Assembly: GCA_002682825.1 (NCBI GenBank)
Contig: NOKP01000045.1
Coordinates: forward strand, 124,001 to 188,000
Direction of reading: 5' to 3'
DNA: 64,000 nt
Source: Neonectria sp. B-13
Lineage: Eukaryota > Ascomycota > Sordariomycetes > Hypocreales > Nectriaceae
Below the pieces are notes generated by a model. It was not told the DNA's origin. It saw only the letters and a program-made list of their open reading frames with translations, and did not search any database. The position numbers were made by a program, and so were the translations under genes. Positions 46,282-57,381 of this stretch are shown here, in pieces. Every line of letters starts with the position of its first letter. Positions within the stretch are counted from its first letter, which is position 1.

Positions 46282-47185
46282 CGGATTCCACATTCACTTT
46301 CTGTGGTTTCAGACTTTGACATCCGAAATCGCTCCGTGATACGGTATATGCTTAGTCGGCCCGACCCTTTGTCATAACGGCGACGGAGAATAGTTTGCAC
46401 AGCAAGGCAAATGAATGCGCCAGAGCCCATGGTCTATATCCGTACATCTTGCGATAGATGACGTAACCAACCTTTCTCTTCCCACGCTTCCCCACTTCTT
46501 CAATAGGCTTCACTCACTTGCGGATCCGAACACCCCAACTTCATCAGCCTCAGATATCGTTCCTAGACTCTCTTCAGGCGAAGCGCTCGCGTCCACCCGT
46601 CTCGTTCCGAAAGGTCTGTTAGCGGGCCCGCAGGGACCCGTCTCCTGTTCTAACTATCTAGCACAGGATGACTACAGCTGATTGGGAAGGCGAGTCCTAA
46701 ACACGCGACCCACGAGCCACATGACGCCTGTCAACAAACCTCAACGTTGCGGCAAGGCGATGTGTTCAATGTCTTTAGCAGAAGCAAGTACTAAAGCTTC
46801 TTTTACAGTATTGAACTCGTAGAAAATCCATAGTTAATGCTCAACTACCCGCTCCTCGCTTCGATATCTGGCGGAGGTTAAGAATACGAGAGAGACCACT
46901 GGGGTTTGTTCCACTACTTGGACCTACCCTGTAGTTTTAAGGCTTAAGAGTTTTAGGATTGGCAACACAATAAGCCTATTTTTAACGGTAAACAAATAAA
47001 CGTAAAATGAATCCTCATTGTAGACATACACGAGATCACATCAATTGAGTAATACGTTGTGATTATTGAGCACTGCCCAACTATTGTCCCACGACTGACA
47101 AATCTGCAATAAAAAAGGGGAATGATAGCACTAACAAAATTTCGTGGGAGGACCATTTATCAGTCTAAATGTCAACTGATTTTGC
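46282..47185. other. intergenic 3'/3' region
   Basis: About 900 bases between convergent genes. AT-rich from 46920 to 47130. No coding frame, repeat or RNA gene is recognised. Confidence 0.6.
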
Positions 47186-48732
47186 CTACAAATTTCCAGG
47201 CTTTGCACGAAAACTGTCGTATCGCAACACAGCACCAAGGAGAACACTCGCGCCAAGAGCACTACACCAACGTTAGTAACATTACCCAGTAAAAATAAGA
47301 AAACACTTACCAATCCTCAGGGGAACAATATTCCGTGGGGTTGTGGCTAATACCGGAGCGAGTCGGGGTAAAGATCATACTCGTTGGACATCGCCGGCTT
47401 GTATAACAGCTGTCATGTCCGGCTCCACTGATCATGGGCTTCCATAGTTTCACGCCTGAAGCTAGTTGTGGTAGCGTCGAGCAGAAATCTGCAGCGCTCT
47501 GCTCAACCATGGAGATGCACTCCTGATTGAACTGAACAGCAGGACTGTCCACGAGAAGCTCCCACTCAACCTCGCAGCCTTTCTCACTGTCCTCTTGCGA
47601 GATGTGTGCAAACTCTGCCTCACATTCCTGTACCATCTTATTTAGAACCTGATTGTCGACGTGGCGCACATCCAAAGTGAACTTGACAGTATGAGACATT
47701 GTGTTGACAGTGCCCGGGTCTGTAGTGAAGATTCCGGTTGTCGTCAGACCATTCATACGTTTGGCGACGGAGTTTGCTGCAACGATCATTTTTGCTGCGC
47801 ATAGGACGGGGTCTTTGCGAGCGTACAACGGCGTTGTACCTGCATGACTGTCCCTTCCTTTTACGGTAATATTGAACCACTTGAAAGCTTGGACGCCTAT
47901 TTCTCGCGGTTAACGGATGTTGACAGGATAATCGAGTATCATCATACCATGGACAACACCGATTTTGAGGCCTTCGTCTTCCAAGATTGGGCCTTGCTCG
48001 ATGTGCAACTCGAAATGCGCCGCAAAGGGATTAGAAAGGTACGAAGCTGGGCGATTTCCTGTGTACCCTATCCTGTCGAGCTCTTCCTTCATTGATTTGG
48101 GATTGCCATCTGTCGCCAGCACTTCCTTAAGATCCCATGCCGTCTGAAGCGGAATCACACCAGCCCACACTCCTGAAGAAACGGCCATCTTGGGGAATCT
48201 AGCACCCTCCTCACTAAGATCTGGTAAGCGACTTCACTGTGCCAAGGATGCTTGAAGACAAACTTTGTCCAGTTGACTACACCAATTGGTCCTTCTGTCT
48301 CATACGCGTTCTCGTTCAAGACCCGCAGAATCTCAAGACCAGAGACCACGCCCAGGATTCCGTCGTAACGACCACCTGTGGGCTGAGTATCCAGATGCGA
48401 ACCCATCATAACTGGCGGCGCAGACTTGTCCTTGCCGGGCCGGATTGCAAACAAATTGCCCATCTCATCGATAAATGCGTCACAGCCTAGAGACTTAGCC
48501 TCTGACATGAACCAGCCTCTCACTTGTTTGTCCGAGTCGTCAAGGCTGAGGCGAGCCATACCCGTCTCAGTCGATGCTCTGATCACTGGGTCAGCATTGA
48601 TTGAGCCTGAGACCAAGTGAATATTACTCACTTTCCATATCTGTGGGCAGCTCCATAATGGCAGCTCTGGTGCAGTGACTCTGCAAGGCGAGCCTCACTG
48701 ACCTTGAAGGGGGGTAGACTAAGGGATCCCAT
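47186..48732 (-). CDS. M20-family allantoate amidohydrolase / N-carbamoyl-L-amino-acid hydrolase
   Basis: Five exons: 48632-48732, 48264-48578, 47948-48213, 47311-47896 and 47186-47261. The introns are 53, 50, 51 and 49 nt, and the protein is 447 residues. The joined start reads HQSCHYGAAHRYGK before TETGMARLSL, as in the family. Metal ligands are visible: His/Asp in GSHLDTQPTGGRYDG, Glu-Glu in NEEGARF, His in HIEQGPILE and the late His in GISHNP. The dimerisation domain KWFNITVKGRDSHAGTTP is complete. It cleaves allantoate, N-carbamoyl amino acids or beta-ureidopropionate, releasing ammonia and CO2. A divergent Dal5-like permease and a GATA-rich shared promoter support use of ureides as nitrogen source. 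The exact substrate is unresolved. Confidence 0.92.
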
Positions 48733-49705
48733 GGTGATAAAAGAGGTTGGGTTCTATCCTTGAGCCAGAACTAGGAGCGCTGGTCGGACCAGAAATTAAT
48801 GCGGTGCATGTAGTGGTAGAAGGGCACAATCACAAGAATAGTTTCAGAGATAGCACACCTAAATAGATGGTTCTTACCGGTTATAATTACGGCTCGTACG
48901 TTTACGACGCGGATTACGCCAAGCTTCTACAACTGGCGGGCGTATTGCGCTGATCTCTTGCCGACGGGCGAGAGAGTGGTGGGTCGGTCAGTGTATCGGC
49001 CGTCGGCCGTCGGCGGAGACTAGGCCCAGCTTGGAAGCTACATTTGGGAAGCTACATATCCAAGCAATTGCCGGTAATTAGTCTACGGAGTAAGGTCACG
49101 GGTGACCGGATGATAAACAAGGTTGTTGAATCATGTGGGTCAAGTTACATCATGATTAATCACTAGGAAACTGCGGGGTGATTGTTCTTTGTCGACCGTT
49201 CTATTGCCCGTTTGTGATTGACCTGGGGTCGCTAAGCAAGAAAAGACGATTTATTCATAGCTTGAAGACGTGCGACGAGCCTTGCAGCTGGTCCACTTGT
49301 AATTAAGAAACATTAGGTTCTGAGATTTGTTATCATGCCCCCTGAGTCCATCTCCGATAGCATTTTATTGATAAGCAAATTGGCCAACGATTGCAGTACC
49401 AGTTATCAGAATCTCCACATATCCCCCAGTGGCATTTCCTGGTCCCATTGCTCGCGTGGTTTTAATCACGGGGTAGCTCCGCCGACGGCAGTCAAACCGG
49501 AAGAGATCTACAACTAGCGGGGTCAACGATAGCCACGGTGTTGTATTGTGAGCCTCGAGCACAACCTTATGGGTCCCTATTTCCGGCTCGTTAAAAGAGA
49601 CAGGATCTCTACCCCAATTACCTTCAACTTGCCAACAATCGATCACAATTGCAAACTTCGCAGAAAACAGCCACCTTGCTAGTTATCGAGACATTTCTTT
49701 TCACA
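48733..49705. promoter_or_regulatory. GATA-rich divergent promoter (AreA/Nit2-type sites)
   Basis: 973 bp with HGATAR matches at 48735-48740, 48848-48853, 49111-49116, 49330-49335, 49355-49360, 49369-49374, 49403-49408, 49527-49532 and 49683-49688, on both strands. Chance would give about three. This is the signature of nitrogen-repressible genes controlled by AreA/Nit2; binding itself is inferred. Confidence 0.6.
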
Positions 49706-51309
49706 ATGGCGCCTTCAGAGAAGGAGTTGGAACTACAAATCCAACAAGACGATGAGTCGGGTCATAATACAGGTGAAATGACAGAAATCGATAATACTCG
49801 AGAGCAACGGGTCCTGTCAAAGTTTGACAAGTTTGTCATGCCCCAAATGGCAATCCTCGTTCTATTCGCCTACCTTGATCGAACAAACATAGGTAATTGC
49901 CGACCCAGTGTCCATGTACAAGCGTGATCTAATTTGTTCGGCAGGAAACGCCCGGGTCTTCGGACTCGAAGAAGACACAGGGATGTCTGGCACTGACTTC
50001 AACGATGTCTCAATGTATTTTTACATATCTTACGTTATCTTCGAAACGCCGTGGGTCGTAGCCGTTAAACGATTCGGCCCAGGCCGAGTCCTCGCTATCG
50101 CCATCATCAGCTGGAGTGCCATCACCATTGGAACCGGTTTCGTCACCAGCTACGGCCAAGTCGTTGCCTGCCGCGTTCTTCTCGGATTCTGTGAAGCTGG
50201 TCTCTTCCCCGCCTTAACGTTTGTTATCTCCTTGATCTACCCTCCCGCATCGCAGGGTAAGCGGGTTGCTGTCCTCTACATATCCATTGCGCTGTCTGGT
50301 GCTCTGGGAGGCTTAATCGCATACGGTATCCAGTCAATGGGCGCTCGACACGGTCTTTCGGCTTGGAGGTGGCTATTCATTATTGAGGGCTCAATTTCTC
50401 TTGTTGTTGGTGCTGTATGCTGGCTGAGCCTGCCAACATCACCGGAAACGGCGTGGTTTCTTAATTCCGAAGAAAAGTCTACCATGATGATTATCAAAGA
50501 ACGCAACAGCCCTTTCAAAGAGACCGAACACTTCTCTTGGAAGCAAGTTGCCATGGCCATCACGGATCCTCTCGTGTGGCTCGCTTCTATTGCCCTGTTT
50601 TGTTCTTCTATCGCCCTCTTCGGCTTTGGAACATTTCTCCCGACGCTCTTGCGGGGTCTTGAGTGAGTTTTGAACTGCTTAAAATTGCATTTATTGCGCT
50701 AATACCAAAATCAGTTACACGTCTCTCCAAGCCAACTACCTTAGCATTCCCGTGTACGTTCTTGCATCAATTTGTACGGGTGCAACGACATATATCTCGG
50801 ATCGACTCAACCGCCGAGCAATCTGTCTCATTCATTCACCTCTTCTAGTCATCGCAGGATATGCGACCGCTGTAGGCACTGGGCATAAGGGAGTGGGCTT
50901 CTTTGCCATGTTCCTTGTCGGCGGTGGTGTTTACTCCTTCAACACCATCCTCGTAACGTACGTATCCACACGCGCACAAATATCATCCAGACTGACCGTG
51001 TCCTCCAGATGGGTATCAAACAACATTCAGCCAGACTATAAGCGTTCTGTAGCTATATCAGTGGTCATCTCTATTGGAAACGCATCTGGCATGGCCGCAT
51101 CCCAGATCTATCCAATCAAGGACGCACCTCGATATATAATGGGAAATGCAATTTCCCTTGGGGGAGAGGTCGTTGCGCTATTCTCCATCGGTTTCATCTA
51201 TATGCTACTAAAGCACCGAATGAGACAAAAGGATCGTTTGTTGGCCGAGGGCAAAGACAGTAACGGAAAGGAGGGTGACCAAGGCCTAGGGTTTACATAC
51301 GTGTTCTAG
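49706..51309 (+). CDS. Dal5-like allantoate/ureidosuccinate permease (MFS anion:cation symporter)
   Basis: Four exons: 49706-49892, 49945-50662, 50715-50957 and 51009-51309. The introns are all 51-52 nt, and the protein is 482 residues. A charged N-terminus runs into FDKFVMPQMAILVLFAYLDRTNIGNAR, the hallmark of the ACS family (Dal5, Tna1, Liz1). LLGFCEAGLFPALTFVISLIYP in TM4-5, SAWRWLFIIEG in TM6 and NNIQPDYKRSVAISVVISIGNASG in TM11 also match. About 12 TM segments. It should take up allantoate, ureidosuccinate, dipeptides or related carboxylates with H+ at the plasma membrane. It is transcribed away from the amidohydrolase across a GATA-rich promoter, so uptake and hydrolysis of one ureide are likely paired. 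In nicotinate- or biotin-type relatives the sequence is very similar, so substrate is not certain. Confidence 0.92.
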
Positions 51310-51950
51310 ACGATGTGTCAAATGCATTAAGGCCTCCATGACCACTATGAAACGGCTCTGCGAACTGCGTTTCTCTGTCTTTCAATTATTCGTTTACATC
51401 ATAGCTGAGCCTTACCATTGGGTTGAACTTGGCTTCTCATTGAGCCTGGCTCGGCATTCAACTTGGTCGAAGGAGATGGATGTCCCAGAGCCGTTCCTGA
51501 ACATTGAGATGAAGTCAACTGCGCAATATGCAGTTACAGAGCTACTCTAGTTTCCACAACACGCTTGCATGATGACCATAAAAAATGCGGTAAGATGAGC
51601 TTTTATAGGGAGACAAACACTAGCATGATCCATGGACTACATGGAAGAGTGTGCTTCGTGGAAGAGAGATGAATCGGTTAAGTTCGCCCTTACATATCAC
51701 CCACGTGGATCAAGTTTTGTGTCTCTCTTGAAGGGCTCATCCAGGTGGCTCGAGAACGTCGCATCACTAGATCGGGGGTAAGAGCTGCTCTAACGGCTGA
51801 GAGCACTCAAACGATAGTGAAGAGAGAAGTGAAATTCATCATGCGCAGACAGGAGGATTGTGCTCATTGAGATAGTGCTAGACTTTTCACTACCGGAACA
51901 AAGGTAATAATACAAGGCATTTCTAACTGGTCGGCACCTAATTCACTTCT
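51310..51950. other. intergenic 3'/3' region
   Basis: 641 bases between convergent genes. No supported gene, repeat or RNA. Confidence 0.6.
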
Positions 51951-52784
51951 CTAGAGTACATTAGATGTTTTCCGCCTGTTAAGCAGTTGTCGACTTTCAG
52001 CTAGGGCCTCGGCCTTCTCTGCTATACGCTTTTGCTTCCTAGAGTCCTTACTGCTTGCAACACACACGCCACCACATCCGCCAACAATGAGTACTGCAAA
52101 GACGATCGCAACAATAATGCCACCAGTCTCGATACCTTGAGCCACCATGCATATATCTCCAACAGTATTAGTCGTGCAAATGAGGCTAGGAGCGCATGTA
52201 CTAGTAAGCACCTCTGTAGGGGTGCAGGTTGCTGTCGTAACGTGACCATCATTCGTCTCAACATCACACGCGGAGGTAGATGTCTTAGTGGTGGTGAAAC
52301 AGGCAGTGCCTGACATGATGCTACCAGTCGTAGAAGCTGTGGATGAAGTGTCGGTGGCATCAGTTGACGAAACATCCGTAGATGAAGCAATGGTAGATGA
52401 GGCAGTGGATGCAGTAGCTGTAGATGAGATGTCCGTTGATGAGGCCGCTTCTGTCGTCGAAACAGCTGTTGATAAAGTGTCCGTTGATACAGTGTCTGTT
52501 GATACAGTGTCCGTTGATACAGTAGCCGTAGATTCCAGATCTGTCGCTGAGGAATCCGAGGAGGAATCTCCAGCAGATGACGTTGCACTCGCCGTGGTGG
52601 CTGCTTCGGCGCTTGATTCCTCACTGGCGGTTGCGCGCTTATTGTGATTGCCGACGATGAATCCCTCCCGACGTCGGACCACCCACTTTCCCTCGCTTGG
52701 AGCCTCATCTAAGCCGCGTAGATGTTTCGCGGGGGCTAAGGCGAACATTGTGAAAAGCGCAGTCAACATGCATAGAATGTTCAT
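51951..52784 (-). CDS. mucin-like single-pass surface protein (Mid2/WSC-like architecture)
   Basis: Single exon. I start it at the ATG at 52784 (277 residues) because MNILCMLTALFTMFALAPA is a good signal peptide; an upstream frame without ATG support adds 35 residues. The mature part has ~100 residues dominated by Ser, Thr and Ala, with STDTV repeats, then a Cys-containing domain (CFTTTKTSTSACDVE, CTPTEVLTSTCAPSLICTT). One TM segment (GIIVAIVFAVLIVGGCGG) and a short basic tail (SSKDSRKQKR) follow. Ser/Thr-rich stalk, TM and basic tail is the layout of fungal cell-wall stress sensors. The stalk would be heavily O-mannosylated. Role as a sensor is inference; it could equally be a wall protein. 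Confidence 0.75.
   Translation of the reverse strand: MNILCMLTALFTMFALAPAKHLRGLDEAPSEGKWVVRRREGFIVGNHNKRATASEESSAEAATTASATSSAGDSSSDSSATDLESTATVSTDTVSTDTVSTDTLSTAVSTTEAASSTDISSTATASTASSTIASSTDVSSTDATDTSSTASTTGSIMSGTACFTTTKTSTSACDVETNDGHVTTATCTPTEVLTSTCAPSLICTTNTVGDICMVAQGIETGGIIVAIVFAVLIVGGCGGVCVASSKDSRKQKRIAEKAEALAESRQLLNRRKTSNVL
52468..52527 (-). repeat. 15-base tandem repeat encoding STDTV-type units
   Basis: Four 15-base units, two nearly identical in the centre (52483-52512) and the flanking ones diverged by 1-3 bases. They sit in the Ser/Thr-rich stalk of the surface protein. Copy number may vary between strains. Confidence 0.85.
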
Positions 52785-54484
52785 GTTAGCGTCGGGGGAT
52801 ATGAAGATGAAAGAAATGAGAGGAAATATGGAAATGGCGGTGGGCTGTTTTTCGGAATCCCAACGTGTGGCGATGGTCGAAGTGATCAAAGCTTGAGAGT
52901 GTTGGGTTGTTGAGTAAAGGCTTGCTGTGAAAGAATGCCTCAGCGCTCTCTTCTGCTTCGGGGAGAGGATGTAAGACGGTAAATAAAGTCCTCAATGGAA
53001 GAATTAGTATGAAGACCCAACTTCAAGTCAGGGTTTGACAGGAAGAATACGAGGCTGCGCAATAACGTGTGCCGCATAAAAATGAGCAAATGCCCACGTC
53101 CCGGCCGAAAACGTAGCAGAGGGTTAGACTGAGCAGGCTCGTGAGCTCCAGGAAGCACCTATGAATCCTAGTGCCCGCCTTGAGGCTGAGAAAACTACCC
53201 ACAAACCTACGCGTCCCCTGTGGCTAAACGCAATGTGCCACGAATAACTACAGTAGCACGATTTGTGGATACGCCCGTCTGCTTCGTCATCTCGTTCTGA
53301 GCCAATTATAGGTTATTCGCACGAGGCCGATTGCCTGTTTAGATTGTCAGTGCGAGATGAACCCACTGTTACGCGTACTTCAATCAGGGATGAAAACTCC
53401 ACAGGTGACGCAAGATGAAGACGTTTTCTTCTTGACAGACTAATAACGTGTTTTAAGAATTAGTTGGGGACCTGGTACTCTTGGAAAATTGCATAAGCCT
53501 GGGATATGTGTGCTGCAACTTGGACAAGCTATCTCGAGCCTCGCGCGGCCATCAACGAATTCGGCCTGCCCGAACAACCGTCCGCTAATCACCCTCATCG
53601 GCGCCTCCACGCTGCCCTAGCTGTGGCGCTGTATTTTGGTGCGTGGAGTAGAAGCTGTTACTGACGGCCCTCCTGCTGTCTTTCGTCCGGATCCACCTGT
53701 CTCTGATCCTGGCCTTCGTGCCGCTGATAAGCTCTGCATTGAGGGCTCCCCTTCGGCCATCATTGGCCCTCTGTTGTTCAAGACAGGTTGTATCGGCAGA
53801 TATCTGCAGGAAGCCCGGAAGCAACACTCTGAAAGACGTATGTTACTCACTCGGGTGCATGTGTCTATTTGTTAGGCTGTGCCTGAAGGGTACTCTTTTG
53901 CCCCCTTTTAGGTTATCCACTGGCACATCCCTCTGGAAACCCCCCTGCGCTGGCAGTGACATACTTTGAATGGGCCCCTGCCCCTCTCAAGCTACCAGCC
54001 CAGTACTATTTACGATGCTGTGTTTTCCAGTCCATTAAAATCTCCCGTCGCCGTGTCGTGACGGCTCCTACAATTCTGTCGTCAACGATGCACCCTCCAA
54101 TTGCGAGTACTCTTGGTCCGATGCAACTTTGGCATTGCCATACACGACCTGGGCTGTTTGGTCATCAGCCTCATTTTCGGCGTTGGCCTCGAGGACGTGA
54201 CAGCCGCTTGGTCGTCAGGACGATGCTAGATACCGGCTTCCGTGGACCTGTCAGATACTTGTCCATCGGCTTCAAACACCCCGAGGACCTTCACCCACCC
54301 AGCACCGTCGTACTCTCGCCGGACGCAGCCCAGACCAGCATCGAGCGTCTGCCAAGCGCATTATATATTACCTGTCCACCATAACCCCTTCGCCTCAAGT
54401 ATGGTTCCTGGATCCTCAATGGATTAGCCCAGTGAATTCCGATACTTGGATTCTGCACATCTCTTGATCTGTTGCGTGTTTGGC
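52785..54484. other. 1.7 kb spacer
   Basis: Contains the promoter of the mucin-like protein and the 3' region of the Zn2Cys6 gene. ORFs at 53585-53969 and 53956-54384 overlap on both strands and show no family features. I see nothing supportable. Confidence 0.55.
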
Positions 54485-55804
54485 TCATGTGACAGGCTGC
54501 GGAAGTGAGGGCAGCAATTGATGAATCCTTCCGTTGTTGCCATGGAACCGTTCGAGGTAAAGACGGATGGCTTGGCTCTCCACCCGAGCCCGTTGCTCAA
54601 TCCACCACAACACCTCCCCAGCCTGCACGTACCAGAGCGCAAGCAACAGCAAAGCAACAGGGTCCTTCTTCCGTAACAGGTTCCTAAATGGCGGCTGTGA
54701 CTGACTCATGAAAATTACCATTCGAATGCCTGCAGACTCGCTGTTTGAGAGCCTCTGGAGCCGAGCCAGCACATGAGCTGCTACGAAGTAGGGGTTGTTA
54801 TCTTTGTTGCACGAGGCGCTCATGTTACATACCTCGGCCAGGGCCGAGGGAATGCCCTCTACTCCGAACGGGGGTAATTCGAACTGCAGCTGAGCATACT
54901 CGTGAGCCATGGCTCGGAACATGCCCCCAGGCCGCAGAGGATCTGTCAGATCCCAGATGGCTTTCTTCCCGTCATTCAACCGAAACCATTCTAGATCCGA
55001 GGGACTCGATGGTCGAAGCGGCCAGGCTTCTTCTGCGGTGGCTGCGTCAAAGGAAGCAATAGACATGATACCCAAGAGCGCTGCCGTGGCCCATAGAGGA
55101 TCTCGATCCGACACGTTGATTGGGTGCGAAAGTTTCTGATTGAAGAGAAGAACGCATTGAGAAGAGTGGTGTGTCTCGGTTCTCGTCTGGTGACTGCTCG
55201 AGGGCATATTTCGGCAGCGCTCGTGTGCTGCTGCCACTGCAAGCATTGTGTGCATCAAATACGGGTTCTATCTGGTCAGCTGGTTGGTCCAGTAGCTATG
55301 AACAGCAGGGAGAGAGCTTAAATGGAGAGAATCTCACTGACTCTAAAAGCAATATATGGAACCCGATCCCTCCATATCTTCGTCATTTCCGTGCTGAATG
55401 AGTGGAGAGTACGCATACGAAACTGCTCTAGTCGAGTCATGCATAGCGCGTCCATCTCGAAGCTGACAGAGCCATCCGAGCAGACAACTGGTAAGCTCAA
55501 GGACGGGGGGAGAGAGCTGTTGAAGCCTGGCGGGTTCGCGCTTTCGACTCTGCGGCATTGGGATCCTGTCGCCGAAACTTGCAGATCCGAAGTCCCTGCC
55601 GCAAAGTTACATAATACGCCGTAATCCTTGCATCTTTGACACTGGGGCTTGGTCTCGTCGCACTGCGGATGTGAGCTTGATGTCCTACGAGGGGAATGCC
55701 CGACGCACCTTGATCCTCCGGAGCTTGCAGTTTCGACAGCCGAGGCGCGATTTCTTATATGGTCTGCGCTTCCGCCGAGCCGGCAATGTCGGAGTGGATT
55801 CCAT
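54485..55804 (-). CDS. Zn2Cys6 transcription factor, UPC2/sterol-uptake-control-like
   Basis: Three exons: 55709-55804, 55342-55662 and 54485-55267, with introns of 46 and 74 nt. The protein is 399 residues. The start MESTPTLPARRKRRPYKKSR precedes GCRNCKLRRIKCDETKPQCQRCKDYGVLC. The zinc cluster is split by intron 1 directly before the third Cys, and the KKSRxGCxNCKxRRIKCDE form is typical of the Upc2/sterol-uptake-control type. The C-terminal part (NPYLMHTMLAVAAAHERC, SDRDPLWATAALLGIMSIASF) is the DUF3468/fungal TF II region. An upstream in-frame ATG at 55894 is possible but lacks conserved content. It diverges from the SDR gene at 56252 and could regulate it; that is inference. Confidence 0.87.
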
Positions 55805-56251
55805 GTTGGACCAAATATCGGTTGCCGTTTCGGTATCTAGAGTCGATCGATGTCGAGGGCAGTATTGTTTGCAACCGCACGTCGTCGCCGCCACTCAAAC
55901 GATCCGGATGCCGTAAGCGAACGCTAACCGTCGCTCGTCTCGTGGATCTGCGGCGCTATGCCGTTTGTCGCGTTGCTAGCAATCTCATTGGCGGACATGT
56001 CCAACCGTTTTCAGCTCACCCACCACCATTTCGACATCAAGTAATCCTCGGCCTTCTCGTGTCCACGGCTGTAAGGGCGAGCAGTCCCCAAGCTGGTCCA
56101 AACAGACCCGTGGCCCACCAGCAAAACGTATATAATAGGGCCGTGTTCCTCAGGGCGTAGCCAAGTCAACTGAGGTTCACTATCCCTCGATCTCACCTAT
56201 CTCGCCTACCCTTTACTATAAATTTAGTTTTAAACCCCCGTGCATGCCATC
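55805..56251. promoter_or_regulatory. divergent promoter between Zn2Cys6 factor and SDR
   Basis: 447 bp with no coding content that I can support. It serves both flanking genes. Confidence 0.55.
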
Positions 56252-57157
56252 ATGCGCGTCTTCGTCACTGGTGCCACTGGCTTCATCGGCAATGCAGTCA
56301 CCAAAGAGCTTCTTAGCGCAGGACATAGTGTCTTGGGCCTTGCCCGCTCCGACAAGGCCGCCGAGAAGCTGACTGCCCTTGGAGCGGATGTACTGAGGGG
56401 ATCCCTCCATGACCTGGATGCCCTGAAGGAGGGTGCCGCTGCATCAGATGGTGTGATCCACCTAGCCTTCGTTCACGATTTTGCCAACTACACGCAAAGC
56501 TGTCAGACGGACCGGGAGGCGATTCAGGCCATGGGGGATGTTCTCGCCGGATCACATCGTCCCTTGATCATCACCTCTGGGACCATGTTACTTCCTCACG
56601 GCCATCTCGGGACTGAGGACGACCTCTACAGCACCTCTTCGTCCGCTTTCGCCGCTCGTGGGCAGTCGGAGACGTTGGCCCAGGATCTCGCTTCCAAGGG
56701 TATTCGCACGGCAATTCTGCGACTTGCGCCAGTTAACCACGGCGACGGTGACGACCACATGTTCATCTCTGTTCTGGTTTCCACTGCACGTGAGAAAGGC
56801 AGTTCCGTCTATGTCGGCGATGGACTTAACCACTGGCCAGCGGTACACTGCTTGGACACGGCTGTTGCCTATAGACTTGCTCTGGAAAAGGCAAGCGCTG
56901 GTTCTGTACTTCACATTGTTGCTGAAGAGGGTATCAAGATGAAGGACATCGCAGAAACGGTTGGGAAGAAGCTTGGTGTCCCGGTCCATTCGAAGTCTAT
57001 GGAAGAGGCCCAGGCGCACTTTGGCCCGTTTTGCTTTGTTGTCGGCGCTGATAATCTTGTCTCGAGTAAGAAGACTCGGGAACTACTGGGCTGGAACCCT
57101 CAGCAATGCACGCTTATTGCAGATCTTCAATATGGGAAATACTTCAAGGGTTATTAG
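56252..57157 (+). CDS. NAD-dependent epimerase/dehydratase-like atypical SDR
   Basis: Single exon, 301 residues. MRVFVTGATGFIGNAVTKELL is a textbook extended/atypical SDR cofactor motif; I chose the ATG at 56252 because it abuts this strand. It continues with LGLARSDKAAEKL, DGVIHLAF, IITSGTM and the substrate-side HWPAVHCLDTAVAYRLALE. The catalytic Tyr-x3-Lys is not in the usual place (Phe-Ala-Ala-Arg-Gly lies there), so it may be a reductase of the NmrA/YwnB-like kind or have a different mechanism. Length is normal. It is probably a cytosolic NAD(P)H-dependent enzyme on a sugar or secondary-metabolite intermediate. Its partner may be the divergent Zn2Cys6 regulator. Confidence 0.9.
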   Translation: MRVFVTGATGFIGNAVTKELLSAGHSVLGLARSDKAAEKLTALGADVLRGSLHDLDALKEGAAASDGVIHLAFVHDFANYTQSCQTDREAIQAMGDVLAGSHRPLIITSGTMLLPHGHLGTEDDLYSTSSSAFAARGQSETLAQDLASKGIRTAILRLAPVNHGDGDDHMFISVLVSTAREKGSSVYVGDGLNHWPAVHCLDTAVAYRLALEKASAGSVLHIVAEEGIKMKDIAETVGKKLGVPVHSKSMEEAQAHFGPFCFVVGADNLVSSKKTRELLGWNPQQCTLIADLQYGKYFKGY

Positions 57158-57381
57158 TTAATGAATACCAGCTAGTTTAAGGGGATCGGTGAGAGTCGGC
57201 TGAGGAAGGAGATGTCTGAATACTGGGTTGACCTCACAGTTGATGCACGAGTTTAAGAAAGCAAAATCTGGGTAGCTTCTTCTAATGAGTATGTCTCGAA
57301 TCCGCCATCTATCCAAGGTTTGCGTCGACTTCATCGCAAAACCAACAAGAAAAACACATGTTTCCAATCCAGAGCGCCAGT

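Noticed and set aside
53585..54384. Overlapping ORFs on both strands before the UPC2-like gene
   Set aside because: No conserved motif, no splice continuity, and frames are open on both strands as expected from base composition.
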